In this document: one piece after another, positions 39,853 to 49,271 of the stretch
How positions within the stretch are numbered: the stretch's first letter is position 1
How the letters are laid out: each line of letters starts with the position of its first letter
DNA from: Rhodocyclaceae bacterium
Lineage (GTDB): Bacteria; Pseudomonadota; Gammaproteobacteria; Burkholderiales; Rhodocyclaceae
Direction of reading: 5' to 3'
Assembly (NCBI GenBank): GCA_016718525.1
Contig: JADKDD010000002.1
Coordinates: 806,001-870,000, forward strand
DNA length: 64,000 bases
Notes under the pieces: model-generated
Told to the model about the DNA's origin: nothing
The model's input: only the letters and a program-made list of their open reading frames with translations
The model's database searches: none
Program-made: the position numbers and the translations under genes

Positions 39853-41502
39853 CTAGAAGGCGACCGTCAAATTGAAGTGGCCGCGCACATCACCCTTGCT
39901 TTCGGTTCCGGCGGGGCCGGCGTCGGTAACAATGGCGAAGTCAAGTCTTAACGACCAATCTTTGTCTTTGCTATAGCGCAATCCCAAACCGGCACCGGCA
40001 ATACCTTCGTCTTTGCTGGTCGTGCTGCCGGTGACCAGATTCAGGTTGCTGCCGCGGGCAAAGTCATAAAACGCCAATGCCCGCAAGCTGCCCGGCATGC
40101 TGAAAGGGACGCCCAGTTCCGGCGTATAGCCTTCCAGATTGACGAAATAGCCACGGTCGGTTGCCACGGCACGCTCCTGGAAGCCGCGTACCGCGTTGGC
40201 ACCCGCTAAGCCGATTTGCTCGCCAGCGACCAAACCATCAGATACGTATTGGCCGGTAAATGCTCCACGCGCCTGCCAGTCGCCGAAGGCTTTGGTGTAA
40301 CTGCCGGCGCCGCGCAAGATGGCGAAATCATCTTTGACCGTGCGTCCGGAAAGATAGCTGTATCGATCGTCCGTGCCAGTGGCCGGGTTGGTATATTTGG
40401 TTCCCAGGGAGAAATTCTTGCTGATCCCGACGTTGTAATCGGCGGCATAACCGACGCCCTGCATCTGCCCGAGGTAGGCGACGGAAATCGGCCGGTCGGT
40501 ATAGGGAATACAGCTTGGCACGGCACCGGGCGCATTGGGTGGATCGTATGAAACCGGCACGCCGGGCAATGGACACTTGGTGTTGAAGTACTTGTAATCA
40601 AACCCGCCAACCAGACGTGATGTGTACTCGCCGTTGCGCGGGAAGATGTGGTTGTAGCGAATGGAGATAACCTCACCTTTACCGGCAATCCCGAAGGCGC
40701 CGCCAAAAGTGGCCTGCGAATCCGGTGTGGTGACGTTGGAATTTCCGTAAATCACATCAATGCTGTCACCCAAGCCATACAAAGGCTGCCGATAGGCGAC
40801 GCTATACACGTCAACTTTGGTGTTATTTGGTTTGTCAGGAGAGGTGGTATAGGCCCCCGTCAACACTTCGTCACCGCCAAACAAGTTGGCGTGCTGGTAG
40901 GCCAGTCCGGCGCGCCAGTCGCCCGATGTTTTCGAGCCGGTGTTGTCGACTGTGGCAATGAATTTTCGAGGATTGCTATCGGTGACGGTGACGGTGGCAT
41001 CCACCTTGTTCGGGTCGTCGGCTGCGGCGAGGGTGACATCGACCAACTTGGCCGGGTTTTCGTTAGCCAACTGGACGCTTTCTGACAAGGCGCGCAAGTT
41101 TGGCGTCTTGCCTTCCACCAGCAAAGGCAAAGAAGCGCGCACATTTGCGGTATTGAAGTACGTGTTGCCCTTCACGATCACCTTGCCGATCGTCGCTTCA
41201 GTCACCTCAATACGCACGGCGCCCGAGGTCAGCTCCTGTTCCGGCACATAGACATTCACCGTGCCGTAGCCGCGACTGCGGTAGGCGCCCTCAACCGCCT
41301 CCAGCGCTTTCTGGATATCGCCGTAATTGCGCTTCGGACCGACATAAGGCGCAACCAAGGCGTCGATTTCGCTCTGCTGCAAGATGGTGTTTCCCTTGAC
41401 GTCGAAGCGCGTGATGTCAAAGCGCTCTTCCTGCGCCTGGCTGGGGACTGAAGCGATGAATAGTCCGGCGGCAAGTACAGCGGAGATCAGATTTAGTTTC
41501 AT
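39853..41502 (-). CDS. two-partner-secretion outer-membrane transporter (TpsB, ShlB/FhaC family)
   Basis: 549 residues from the ATG at 41502. Signal peptide (LISAVLAAGLFIASVPSQAQ), two POTRA domains (ITRFDVKGNTILQQSEID at the start of the first; VRIEVTEATIGKVIVKGN in the second), then a 16-strand Omp85-type barrel with the conserved loop motif VRGF and the terminal beta strand ending in F. It exports the adhesin encoded 105 bp downstream. The frame is open to 41583, but MKLN with a typical signal is preferred; MEKAMKLN at 41514 is the alternative. It is divergent from dsbD. Confidence 0.92.
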   Translation of the reverse strand: MKLNLISAVLAAGLFIASVPSQAQEERFDITRFDVKGNTILQQSEIDALVAPYVGPKRNYGDIQKALEAVEGAYRSRGYGTVNVYVPEQELTSGAVRIEVTEATIGKVIVKGNTYFNTANVRASLPLLVEGKTPNLRALSESVQLANENPAKLVDVTLAAADDPNKVDATVTVTDSNPRKFIATVDNTGSKTSGDWRAGLAYQHANLFGGDEVLTGAYTTSPDKPNNTKVDVYSVAYRQPLYGLGDSIDVIYGNSNVTTPDSQATFGGAFGIAGKGEVISIRYNHIFPRNGEYTSRLVGGFDYKYFNTKCPLPGVPVSYDPPNAPGAVPSCIPYTDRPISVAYLGQMQGVGYAADYNVGISKNFSLGTKYTNPATGTDDRYSYLSGRTVKDDFAILRGAGSYTKAFGDWQARGAFTGQYVSDGLVAGEQIGLAGANAVRGFQERAVATDRGYFVNLEGYTPELGVPFSMPGSLRALAFYDFARGSNLNLVTGSTTSKDEGIAGAGLGLRYSKDKDWSLRLDFAIVTDAGPAGTESKGDVRGHFNLTVAF

Positions 41503-41729
41503 GGCTTTTTCCATTTCGCATTGAACAACGTGGCAGAACCACAGTGGCAGCACCAGACGAGCAACATCCCGCACCACTGGCATGGGTACCGCAATCTAAC
41601 CCTTTCCATGCAAATCGACAAGGGTAAATGAGTTTAAACATGTGATTTGTTGCGCACTGCATACGCGCACCATCGCGGGGCTCATCTCGCCGGATATGTC
41701 TGGCATTGCACCGCGGGTAGAATGCCAAA

Positions 41730-43577
41730 ATGGAATTCCGGCACTACAGATGGCATCGCTCGATGATTCGCTGCGTTGTCCTGTTTCTTTTGACCTTGTT
41801 CGGCGCGGCCCACGCCGAGGAGCCGCTGCCGCCGGATCAGGCTTTCCGTTTTTCGGCGCGGGTGGTGGATGGCAAAACCATCGAGGCGCGCTGGCAGATC
41901 ACCGATGGCTATTACATGTACCGCGACAAGTTCAAGTTCACGCTTGAGGGCGGCAAACTTGGTGCAGTAACGCTGCCGCGTGGCTTGATCAAGGCGGACG
42001 AAACCTTTGGCGAGGTGGAGACCCTGCGCAAGGAGGTCAAAGTGCTGCTGCCGGTCAGCACCGACCCGCCTGGAAGCGCCGCGAAGCTGACCCTAAAGAC
42101 GGTGTCGCAAGGCTGTTGGGATGGCGGCATCTGTTATCCGCCACTGCGCCAGCAGGCGGTACTGGATTTGCCGGGGACGTCAAGTCTCGCAAAACCAGCC
42201 AACGTGAGCGGCGCAGAAGCCAGTAACGCCGTCCTGCCAGCACCAACTGGCGCGGCCGCAACGTCAATGCCGCCAGCCGCACCACAGAACGAAACCAGTC
42301 GCGTAGCCGATCTGTTCAAGGCGTCGAGCCTGAGCCTGATTCTGCTCAGCTTTTTTGGCTTCGGCTTGCTGCTCTCGCTGACTCCCTGTGTGTTCCCGAT
42401 GGTGCCGATCCTGTCCGGGATCATTGTGAATCACGGTCACGCGGTTACGCATCTGCGTGCCTTTGTGTTGTCTTGCGCGTACGTATTGGGAATGGCGATC
42501 ACTTATGCGCTGGTCGGCGTTGCCGCCGGCCTGTCCGGCACCTTGCTCTCGTCGGCATTGCAAAACGCCTGGGTGTTGGGATCGTTTGCGCTGATTTTTG
42601 TGCTGCTTTCGCTGTCGATGTTCGGTTTTTACGAGTTGCAGCTGCCAAGTGCGTTGCAAAGCCGCTTGAGTGGTACGGCAAACCGGCAGGGTGGTTCCTT
42701 GTCCGCGATCGCCGTGATGGGTGCGCTCTCGGCACTGATTGTCGGGCCGTGCGTGGCGGCGCCCCTGGCAGGCGCGTTGCTGTACATCGCAAAGACCGGC
42801 GATGCGGTCCTCGGCGGTGCTGCGCTGTTTGTCATGGCGCTGGGCATGGGTGCGCCGTTGCTGTTGGTTGGCGCTTTCTCGCGCTCGCTGCTGCCCAAAA
42901 GCGGGCCGTGGATGGAAGGCGTGAAACAATTTTTCGGGGTGGTCATGTTGGCCACTGCGTTGTGGATGGTGTCGCCAGTGTTGCCACCATGGTTGGTGAT
43001 GCTCGGTTGGGCAGCCTTGCTGATTGTTCCGGCGATTTATCTGCATGCGCTGGATAACTTGCCGGCCAACGCGCACCGCTGGCAGCGCTTCGGCAAGGGT
43101 ATCGGCGTGATGCTGCTGATGTTCGGCACGGCGATTCTGCTTGGTCTGCTTGGCGGTGCACGCGACCCGTTGCAGCCGTTGCAGTTTCTGCGCGGCAGTG
43201 CGAATGCCGCAACACCGCACGCGCCGGCGTTTGCGCGGGTCACTTCAACTGCGGATCTGGACCGCGAACTCGCAATGGCCAAACGCCCGGTGATGCTGGA
43301 TTTTTATGCCGACTGGTGCGTCAGCTGCAAGGAGATGGAGCGATTTACCTTCACCGACCCGGCAATCGCTGCGGCAATGAGCAAGATGCGTTTGGTGCAG
43401 GCGGACGTCACGGCCAACAGCGAGGCGGATGCCGCACTGCTCAAGCGCTTTGATTTGTTCGGCCCGCCGGGGATCATTTTCTTTGACGCCAATGGCCGCG
43501 AGATTCCCGAATTACGAGTGGTCGGCTTTGTTTCGGCGGATCAGTTTTTGCCCACGCTAGAGCGGGCATTGCGTTAG
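41730..43577 (+). CDS. dsbD: thiol:disulfide interchange protein DsbD
   Basis: 615 residues. Signal peptide (CVVLFLLTLFGAAHA), N-terminal immunoglobulin-like domain with the redox pair in CWDGGICYPP, a linker, an eight-helix membrane domain with cysteines in SLTPCVFPMVPIL and GPCVAAPLAGAL, and a C-terminal thioredoxin domain with WCVSCK. It moves electrons from cytoplasmic thioredoxin to periplasmic DsbC, DsbG and cytochrome-maturation proteins. The linker (SNAVLPAPTGAA) is encoded over a 27-bp repeat match. Starts at 41730 or at the inner ATG 41763 are both possible. Confidence 0.95.
   Translation: MEFRHYRWHRSMIRCVVLFLLTLFGAAHAEEPLPPDQAFRFSARVVDGKTIEARWQITDGYYMYRDKFKFTLEGGKLGAVTLPRGLIKADETFGEVETLRKEVKVLLPVSTDPPGSAAKLTLKTVSQGCWDGGICYPPLRQQAVLDLPGTSSLAKPANVSGAEASNAVLPAPTGAAATSMPPAAPQNETSRVADLFKASSLSLILLSFFGFGLLLSLTPCVFPMVPILSGIIVNHGHAVTHLRAFVLSCAYVLGMAITYALVGVAAGLSGTLLSSALQNAWVLGSFALIFVLLSLSMFGFYELQLPSALQSRLSGTANRQGGSLSAIAVMGALSALIVGPCVAAPLAGALLYIAKTGDAVLGGAALFVMALGMGAPLLLVGAFSRSLLPKSGPWMEGVKQFFGVVMLATALWMVSPVLPPWLVMLGWAALLIVPAIYLHALDNLPANAHRWQRFGKGIGVMLLMFGTAILLGLLGGARDPLQPLQFLRGSANAATPHAPAFARVTSTADLDRELAMAKRPVMLDFYADWCVSCKEMERFTFTDPAIAAAMSKMRLVQADVTANSEADAALLKRFDLFGPPGIIFFDANGREIPELRVVGFVSADQFLPTLERALR
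42224..42250 (-). repeat. dispersed 27-bp repeat, copy inside the dsbD linker
   Basis: The minus strand reads CCAGTTGGTGCT, GGCAGG, ACGGCGTTA. It matches intergenic copies in both conserved blocks. It lies exactly in the linker between the N-terminal domain and the membrane domain of DsbD. Confidence 0.55.
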
Positions 43578-43583
43578 CACACC

Positions 43584-44174
43584 ATGTTTACCGGAATCGT
43601 TGCCGCCGTTGGCCGTATCAGCAAACGCCAAGCCCTGGAGCAGGGGGTGCGCCTGAGTATTGATGCCGCCGGATTGGAATTGTCCGATGTCAAACTCGGT
43701 GATTCAATCGCCCATAACGGCATTTGCTTGACGGTCATTAAAAAGCGCAAAGCCGGCTATGACGTGGATGTATCCCTGGAAACGCTGAACTGCACGACCG
43801 GTCTGACCGCAGGCGGCCATGATCAGGTGAATCTGGAAAAGGCCTTGCGCCTGGCGGATCGCCTTGGCGGGCACCTGGTCTCCGGCCATGTCGATGGCAT
43901 CGGCGAAGTGGTCAAGCTGGCTCCGCTTGGTGAGTCGCATCATCTGGTGATCAAAGCGCCAAAAGAACTGGCCAAATACATTGCCCGCAAAGGATCCATC
44001 ACGGTCGATGGTGTTGCACTGACCACCAACACAGTGAAAGGGCGCAAGTTTTCGATCAATCTGATTCCACACACCTGGCAGGTGACCACGCTCAGACATT
44101 TGGTGGTTGGTGCCAAGGTTAATCTGGAGGTTGATTTGATTGCCCGCTATGTCGAACGGATGCAATCGACTTGA
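43584..44174 (+). CDS. ribE: riboflavin synthase alpha subunit
   Basis: 196 residues, two lumazine-binding barrels. The first begins with the invariant MFTGIVAAVG, the second is marked by GGHLVSGHVDGIG. It dismutates two 6,7-dimethyl-8-ribityllumazine molecules to riboflavin. It starts 6 nt after the dsbD stop, so the two are probably co-transcribed, although no functional link is apparent. It is convergent with the EamA gene, 16 bp apart. Confidence 0.95.
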   Translation: MFTGIVAAVGRISKRQALEQGVRLSIDAAGLELSDVKLGDSIAHNGICLTVIKKRKAGYDVDVSLETLNCTTGLTAGGHDQVNLEKALRLADRLGGHLVSGHVDGIGEVVKLAPLGESHHLVIKAPKELAKYIARKGSITVDGVALTTNTVKGRKFSINLIPHTWQVTTLRHLVVGAKVNLEVDLIARYVERMQST

Positions 44175-44190
44175 ATCGATTCCTGTTTCG

Positions 44191-45084
44191 CTAGGCTCGC
44201 CGAACCACTGCGGCACCTCTACCCGCCGCGACAATGCCCACCACCAGCAAGGCGAATACGATGGTGACCAGATCAATGGTTTCGCCCAAGAATATCGACG
44301 CGGCAGCGAAGGTGAAGAACGGTTGTAACAACTGGGTTTGCCCGACTTTTGCCACACCGCCGAGCGACAAGCCTTGGTACCAGGGTAGAAATCCAAGAAA
44401 CTGACTGATCGCCGCAACATAGGCAAACGCCATCCACGCCCGCGTCGGCACCATTGAAAAATCCGGTGCGGTCATCAGCGCCGGAATAACCATCAGCGGT
44501 GCAATCAGTACCAGCGCCCAGGAAATGACCTGCAAGCCGCCGAGTGCCCGCGTCAAGCGCGCACCGATGGCATAACCCATCGAGGTGATGATCACCGCAC
44601 CAATCAAGGCGAGGTCGGCGATATGCGGTGCGCCGCCGCTTTTCAAAAGTGAAAACGCCACCACCACCACACTGCCGCACAACGCCATCAGCCAAAAGCG
44701 TCGTGAGGGCCGTTCATGCGCAAAGGCAAAACCTGCGGCGGCGGTGGACAGCGGCAATATTCCCAGCATTACCCCGCCATGCGAAGCATCGACGTACTGC
44801 ATTGCCACAGCAGTAAGGATCGGGAAGCCAGCTGCAACGCACAGCGCTACGGCGACCAAGGATTTGAACTCGGCACGGGTGGGCCGCCGATGACGGCCGA
44901 CAGCAAGAAAAATCGCGGCCAACACCGCCGCGACCACCACGCGTCCGGAACTAATAAACAATGGATGCAATGCGCCAACCGCGACGCGCGTTGCCGGCAA
45001 CGTCAGGCTGAAGGCAAGTACCCCAAGCAGTCCCAGCAACATGCCTTTTGTTTCGTTGCTGAAATGAGGTTTGATTGGTATCAC
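44191..45084 (-). CDS. EamA/DMT-superfamily permease
   Basis: 297 residues with ten predicted transmembrane helices in two EamA repeats (LLGLLGVLAFSLTLPATRVA opens the first; LIGAVIITSMGYAIGARLT the second). It is an inner-membrane metabolite exporter or permease; the substrate is not predictable from sequence. The start is taken as the GTG at 45084; an in-frame ATG at 45042 (MLLGLLG) would be short but complete. It is divergent from the cobalamin riboswitch region. Confidence 0.85.
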   Translation of the reverse strand: MIPIKPHFSNETKGMLLGLLGVLAFSLTLPATRVAVGALHPLFISSGRVVVAAVLAAIFLAVGRHRRPTRAEFKSLVAVALCVAAGFPILTAVAMQYVDASHGGVMLGILPLSTAAAGFAFAHERPSRRFWLMALCGSVVVVAFSLLKSGGAPHIADLALIGAVIITSMGYAIGARLTRALGGLQVISWALVLIAPLMVIPALMTAPDFSMVPTRAWMAFAYVAAISQFLGFLPWYQGLSLGGVAKVGQTQLLQPFFTFAAASIFLGETIDLVTIVFALLVVGIVAAGRGAAVVRRA

Positions 45085-45190
45085 GGTTCGACGACAGAGC
45101 TTCTTTAGTGGGCGTGCGAGTATCGCCGACTTTTGCCGATCGCTGCAGCACGATACGTTGTGCTCATGCGCTAAAATCCCGACATTGTTC

Positions 45191-45380
45191 GCGGTGCCCG
45201 AGGGGAGAAATTCTCCAACGGTGAAACGGGAAACAGGTGCGTACCCAGCTGTCCGGTGCTATGCCTGTGCTGCCCCCGCAACGGTAAGGAAGTGTGGGCG
45301 CATCACGAAGCCACTGAGGACAAACTCCTTGGGAAGGCGATGCGTCAAAACTTCTGAGCCCGGAGACCGGCCACGAACAA
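45191..45380 (+). promoter_or_regulatory. cobalamin (AdoCbl) riboswitch
   Basis: Conserved elements appear in order: CGGTGAAACGGGAAACAGGTG, GCTGCCCCCGCAACGGTAAG, AAGCCACTG, GGGAAGGCGA, and the B12 box AGCCCGGAGACCGGCC at 45357-45372. It lies in the leader of btuB. Downstream, CTCCTTT at 45454-45460 is exactly complementary to the AAAGGAG ribosome-binding site at 45514-45520, so ligand binding may lead to sequestering of the translation start. A -10-like TAAAAT at 45172-45177 precedes the element. Confidence 0.95.
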
Positions 45381-45525
45381 CCGTTGAACTCGCTGCGAGG
45401 GGCAGTGGTCGGCTGTTGTCTGCCTCGAAATCAATGGGCGACACCTGCGGCAGCTCCTTTCAGTGCGTTCTTATTTTTGCTTTACGCATCGGCCACCGGG
45501 GACGTGGGCCGTTAAAGGAGTTTTC

Positions 45526-47532
45526 ATGAAGTATTTTCCAACTCGCATTCCAGTGCGTCTTGCGCGTCTGTCACTCGTTACCGCTGCACTTGGCACCAGT
45601 TTCGCCGCAACGGCGGCAGATCCGGAGACCATCGTCGTCTCGGCAACCCGGTTTGCGGCACCAATAGTTGAACTCCCGATCGGGATTCGCATCATCACCG
45701 CCGCCGACATTACCGGCTCGGGTGCCAACAATCTGGGCGAAGTATTTTCGCGTTTGGGTGGCATCATGACGCGCAACTCGGCTGGTGACGGCAACGTACA
45801 GCTCGATTTGCGGGGCTTTGGCACCACCGGTGATCAGAACACGCTGGTGCTGCTCGATGGCCAACGGCTCAGCGAAAACGAGCAGGTCAGCGCGCGGCTG
45901 TCGACGATTCCGCTGGACTCTGTCGAACGCATCGAGATTCTCCCCGGCGCGGGTGCAGTGTTGTACGGCAGTGGTGCGACTGGCGGTACCGTCAATATCA
46001 TCACCAAAACCAGTGCGGCGAATTCCGGTCTGCATGGTCGTGGCTCACTCAGTCTGGGCAGCTATTCACAGCGCATCGGCAACGCCGGCGTCAGCTACGG
46101 TGGTGAAATGTTTGGCGCCAACCTCGCCGCCTCGGACACCAAAAGTGACAACTACCGGCGCAACAACAACGTCGATGAACAAAATGTTTCAGCCAAGCTC
46201 AATGCCCGATTTGACCGTGGCGCGGCATGGGTGAAATTCGACTCTGCAAAAACCAAGGCCGGTTTGCCCGGGCCGCTTTCGGAAACTGACATTGATGACG
46301 ATCCGCGCCAGACCAACAATCCGCTGGACAAGATGAAAACCAAAAACACCACCACAGGCGCCGGCGGACGCGTGTCTTTTGGCGAGAACGAATTTGCCAT
46401 CGATGCCACTAACCGCGACCGTCACTACGATTCATTTGCACCTTCGTTTGCCGCTGGTGCAACCAACTCAACCCGTGTCAATGCCAACGGCGTCAGCCCG
46501 AGGTTGCGTGTTCCCTACCAAATGTTCGGCCTGTTCTCGGTATTGGTAGTCGGCGCCGATCACACCGACTGGGATTACCGGCGCAATTTGAGTTTGCCGG
46601 CGTTCTTTTACAGCAGCGATATCGCCGCCAATCAGAAGGACAAGTCCGCGTACTTCCAAAACCGGATCGCCTTTAACGACACGACCCACGCGATATTCGG
46701 GGCGCGGCGACAAAAGACCGATATTGATATGCAGGAGCGCGCATTCCCGACACCGGTTCAGGAACAATCCGACAAACTCTCCGCATTTGAAACGGGTGTC
46801 CGCCATGCGCTTGACTCGGCCTGGTCCGCCAGTGCGCGCTGGGGCCAGAGTTTTCGAGTCGCCAACGTCGATGACAATGGCTTTACCAATACCGGCACGC
46901 TGCTCAAACCGCAGACTTCGCACGACACCGAGCTTGCTGTCGAGCGCCGGGTCGATGGCTCGCAATTGCGGGTTGCCGCTTTTCAGTCGTTGGTGGTCAA
47001 TGAAATCCATTTCCTTGCCACGCCATCGTTCGGCTTTTTTAACGGTGCCAATACCAATTTGCCGCCGACCAGGCACCGCGGCATCGAGACTGATCTGCGT
47101 CAGTCTTTGCTGGAGTCGCTGACCCTGACCGCCAACTATCGTTACACGCAAGCCAAATATCGTGAAGGAACTTTTTCCGGTTTCGATATCTCCGGCAACG
47201 ATATTCCGTTGGTGCCGGAGCATCGCGCCAGCCTTGGCACCGAATGGAAGGCGAGGGAGAATCTGGTCTTGAATACCAATGTCCGCTATGTCGGCGCGCA
47301 GCGCTTTGATAACGATCAGGTCAATGTGAATCCCAAAATGCCTTCCTATACAGTTGCCGATGTTCGCGTCTCGCAGCGGCTTGGCCAATGGTTGCTTGCA
47401 TTCAACGTCAATAACGTTTTCGACAAGCAGTACTACAGCTACGGTTTGATTTCGGCGCCCGGTGCCAGCGGCTTCAATGCCTATCCTGAAACCGGGCGTG
47501 TTGTCTCGGCCAGTGCGGAATGGACTTTCTAA
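45526..47532 (+). CDS. btuB: TonB-dependent outer-membrane cobalamin receptor
   Basis: 668 residues. Signal peptide, TonB box ETIVVSATR right after it, plug domain (ITAADITGSGANNLGEVFSRLGG; VERIEILPGAGAVLYGSGATGG), and a 22-strand barrel ending in ASAEWTF. Vitamin B12 as ligand follows from the riboswitch upstream and btuF, btuC and btuD nearby. The ATG at 45526 has AAAGGAG at 5-6 nt. The plug is typical of BtuB-like receptors rather than siderophore receptors. Confidence 0.93.
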   Translation: MKYFPTRIPVRLARLSLVTAALGTSFAATAADPETIVVSATRFAAPIVELPIGIRIITAADITGSGANNLGEVFSRLGGIMTRNSAGDGNVQLDLRGFGTTGDQNTLVLLDGQRLSENEQVSARLSTIPLDSVERIEILPGAGAVLYGSGATGGTVNIITKTSAANSGLHGRGSLSLGSYSQRIGNAGVSYGGEMFGANLAASDTKSDNYRRNNNVDEQNVSAKLNARFDRGAAWVKFDSAKTKAGLPGPLSETDIDDDPRQTNNPLDKMKTKNTTTGAGGRVSFGENEFAIDATNRDRHYDSFAPSFAAGATNSTRVNANGVSPRLRVPYQMFGLFSVLVVGADHTDWDYRRNLSLPAFFYSSDIAANQKDKSAYFQNRIAFNDTTHAIFGARRQKTDIDMQERAFPTPVQEQSDKLSAFETGVRHALDSAWSASARWGQSFRVANVDDNGFTNTGTLLKPQTSHDTELAVERRVDGSQLRVAAFQSLVVNEIHFLATPSFGFFNGANTNLPPTRHRGIETDLRQSLLESLTLTANYRYTQAKYREGTFSGFDISGNDIPLVPEHRASLGTEWKARENLVLNTNVRYVGAQRFDNDQVNVNPKMPSYTVADVRVSQRLGQWLLAFNVNNVFDKQYYSYGLISAPGASGFNAYPETGRVVSASAEWTF

Positions 47533-48464
47533 GTTCAGGTAAAAGGGAAGCTGATTGCTTCCCTGTTTTCTTGCGATGGGTAGCTCTCGCCGTGGCGAGC
47601 CTGCCCATCGCCGGGTTCGCCCAGGTTCAAGCGGTCGATGACGCTAATCAGCTTGTCGTGCTTGCACAGCCAAGCCGACGAATCGTCAGCCTCGCGCCGC
47701 ATGTCACCGAACTGCTATTCGCTATCGGTGCCGGGGCGCAAGTCGTTGGCGCGGATGAATACTCCGACTATCCGCTCACAGCGATAACAATTCCGCGCAT
47801 CGGCCGCGCCGGTGCGCTCGACCTTGAACGCATCGTTGCCTTGCGCCCCGATCTGGTAATAGGGTGGGGTAGTGGCAATTCGACGGCGCAGGTTGAACAT
47901 TTGCGACGTTTGGGGCTCAAGGTTTTTGTCAGCGAGCCGAGGCGAATGGAAGATGTTGCGTCTAGCCTGCGCCGGCTGGGCCAGCTAAGCGGTCAAAGCC
48001 GGCAAGGTGAGGCAGCGGCGGTGCATTTTGAATCCGGCATCGCTCAGCTACGCCAACGGTACGCCGCGCGGCCTGCCGTCACGGTGTTCTACGAAATCTG
48101 GGATCGCCCCCTGATGACCGTCAACGGACAACACATCATCAGCGACGTGCTGAGCCTTTGCGGTGGTGAAAACGTATTTGCCAATTTGGCGCAGTTGGCC
48201 CCGACCGTTGATGTGGAGGCCGTGATCAAAGCGCAACCGCAAGCGATATTGGGTAGCGGTTCCGATGCCACGCGGCCGCGATGGTTGGACGACTGGCGTC
48301 GCTGGCCGGCGATTCCCGCCGCTGGCAACGACAATCTATTCAATATCCCGCCGGACTTGATTCAGCGCCACACGCCACGTTTGCTCGAAGGTGCAACACT
48401 GGTGTGCAAGGCTTTGGAAGCAGCCCGCAGCAAGCCAAAAATCCCAACTCAAGCGGGTAGGTAG
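47520..48464 (+). CDS. btuF: periplasmic cobalamin-binding protein
   Basis: 314 residues, a class III (helical-backbone) substrate-binding protein. Signal-like N-terminus (WVALAVASLPIAGFAQ), then RRIVSLAPHVTELLFAIGAG, DLERIVALRPDLVIGW and the C-lobe block LSLCGGENVFANLAQLAPTVDVEAVI. It delivers B12 to BtuCD. The ATG lies 13 nt inside the btuB end, giving a tight coupling; an alternative TTG start further down would still leave a signal peptide. Its 3' end overlaps the convergent btuD by 16 nt. Confidence 0.9.
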   Translation: MDFLSSGKREADCFPVFLRWVALAVASLPIAGFAQVQAVDDANQLVVLAQPSRRIVSLAPHVTELLFAIGAGAQVVGADEYSDYPLTAITIPRIGRAGALDLERIVALRPDLVIGWGSGNSTAQVEHLRRLGLKVFVSEPRRMEDVASSLRRLGQLSGQSRQGEAAAVHFESGIAQLRQRYAARPAVTVFYEIWDRPLMTVNGQHIISDVLSLCGGENVFANLAQLAPTVDVEAVIKAQPQAILGSGSDATRPRWLDDWRRWPAIPAAGNDNLFNIPPDLIQRHTPRLLEGATLVCKALEAARSKPKIPTQAGR

Positions 48465-49207
48465 ATACGACCGTTCTTTGTTTCGTGCGCTATCACGCTA
48501 TGCCGGTAGAGTTTGGTCAGCACCGCCGGATCGAGCATTTGCTCAATCGGCCCGCCACAGGCCGCGCCGTCGCTGCCAAACAACAACAAGGCATGCGTGC
48601 AATAACGCGCCGCCAGATTGACGTCGTGCAAACTCATCACCAGGGTTCGTTCGGGCAAATCGCACAGCAGGTCAAGCAGTGCGATTTGTTGATGCAAATC
48701 CAGATGGGAATTGGGTTCGTCGAGTAACAGTAGAGGTACCTGTTGCGTCACCAGAGCGGCGATTGCCAGGCGCCGACGCTCACCACCAGAGAGTGTGGCG
48801 GACCGCCGCGTTTCCATGCCTTTAAGGCCAACAGCGTCAAGTGCGCGCATGGCAATGGCTTCGTCGGCAGCAGTCTCTGCCTGCCACCAAGACAGATAAG
48901 GCAGGCGCCCGAGCAACGCTACGTCCAGCACGGTGGTCTCGGCCTCGTCGTGATCGTCCTGCACCATCAGACCGATTTGTTGCGCGCGCTGGCGCGGACC
49001 ATAGTCTTGTAGTGCCTTGTTGTTAAGTGTGATTACACCCGCTGCCGGTTCGCGCAGCCCGGCCAGCGTGGAAAGCAAGGTGGTTTTGCCCGCGCCGTTG
49101 ATTCCCAGCACCGCCCAACGGCTGCCCCGTTCGATGGCCAGACTGAAGTCGCGACAGATCGTGCGGCCGCCGATTTCTACCGTCAGATTGAGCGTGCGAA
49201 GCGTCAT
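48449..49207 (-). CDS. btuD: cobalamin ABC transporter ATP-binding protein
   Basis: 252 residues from the ATG at 49207. Walker A GINGAGKTTLL, signature LSGGERRRLAIA, Walker B LLLLDEP and the H-loop in SLHDVNLAARY are complete. It drives BtuC. The frame is open to 49654 but that part overlaps btuC and is not used. It is separated from btuC by a 64-bp gap filled largely by a 27-bp repeat copy. Other class II importers (iron-siderophore) look alike; context supports B12. Confidence 0.92.
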   Translation of the reverse strand: MTLRTLNLTVEIGGRTICRDFSLAIERGSRWAVLGINGAGKTTLLSTLAGLREPAAGVITLNNKALQDYGPRQRAQQIGLMVQDDHDEAETTVLDVALLGRLPYLSWWQAETAADEAIAMRALDAVGLKGMETRRSATLSGGERRRLAIAALVTQQVPLLLLDEPNSHLDLHQQIALLDLLCDLPERTLVMSLHDVNLAARYCTHALLLFGSDGAACGGPIEQMLDPAVLTKLYRHSVIAHETKNGRIYLPA

Positions 49208-49216
49208 TGGAGTTCG

Positions 49217-49243
49217 CCAGTTGGTGCTGGTGGTACGCCGTGG
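49217..49243 (+). repeat. dispersed 27-bp repeat, copy 4 (btuC-btuD gap)
   Basis: The plus strand reads CCAGTTGGTGCT, GGTGGT, ACGCCGTGG. It occupies the gap between btuC and btuD, antisense to their mRNA, starting 10 bp before the btuD ATG. Confidence 0.65.
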
Positions 49244-49271
49244 TACAGCGTGATGAGCCGACTTGGGGTGG

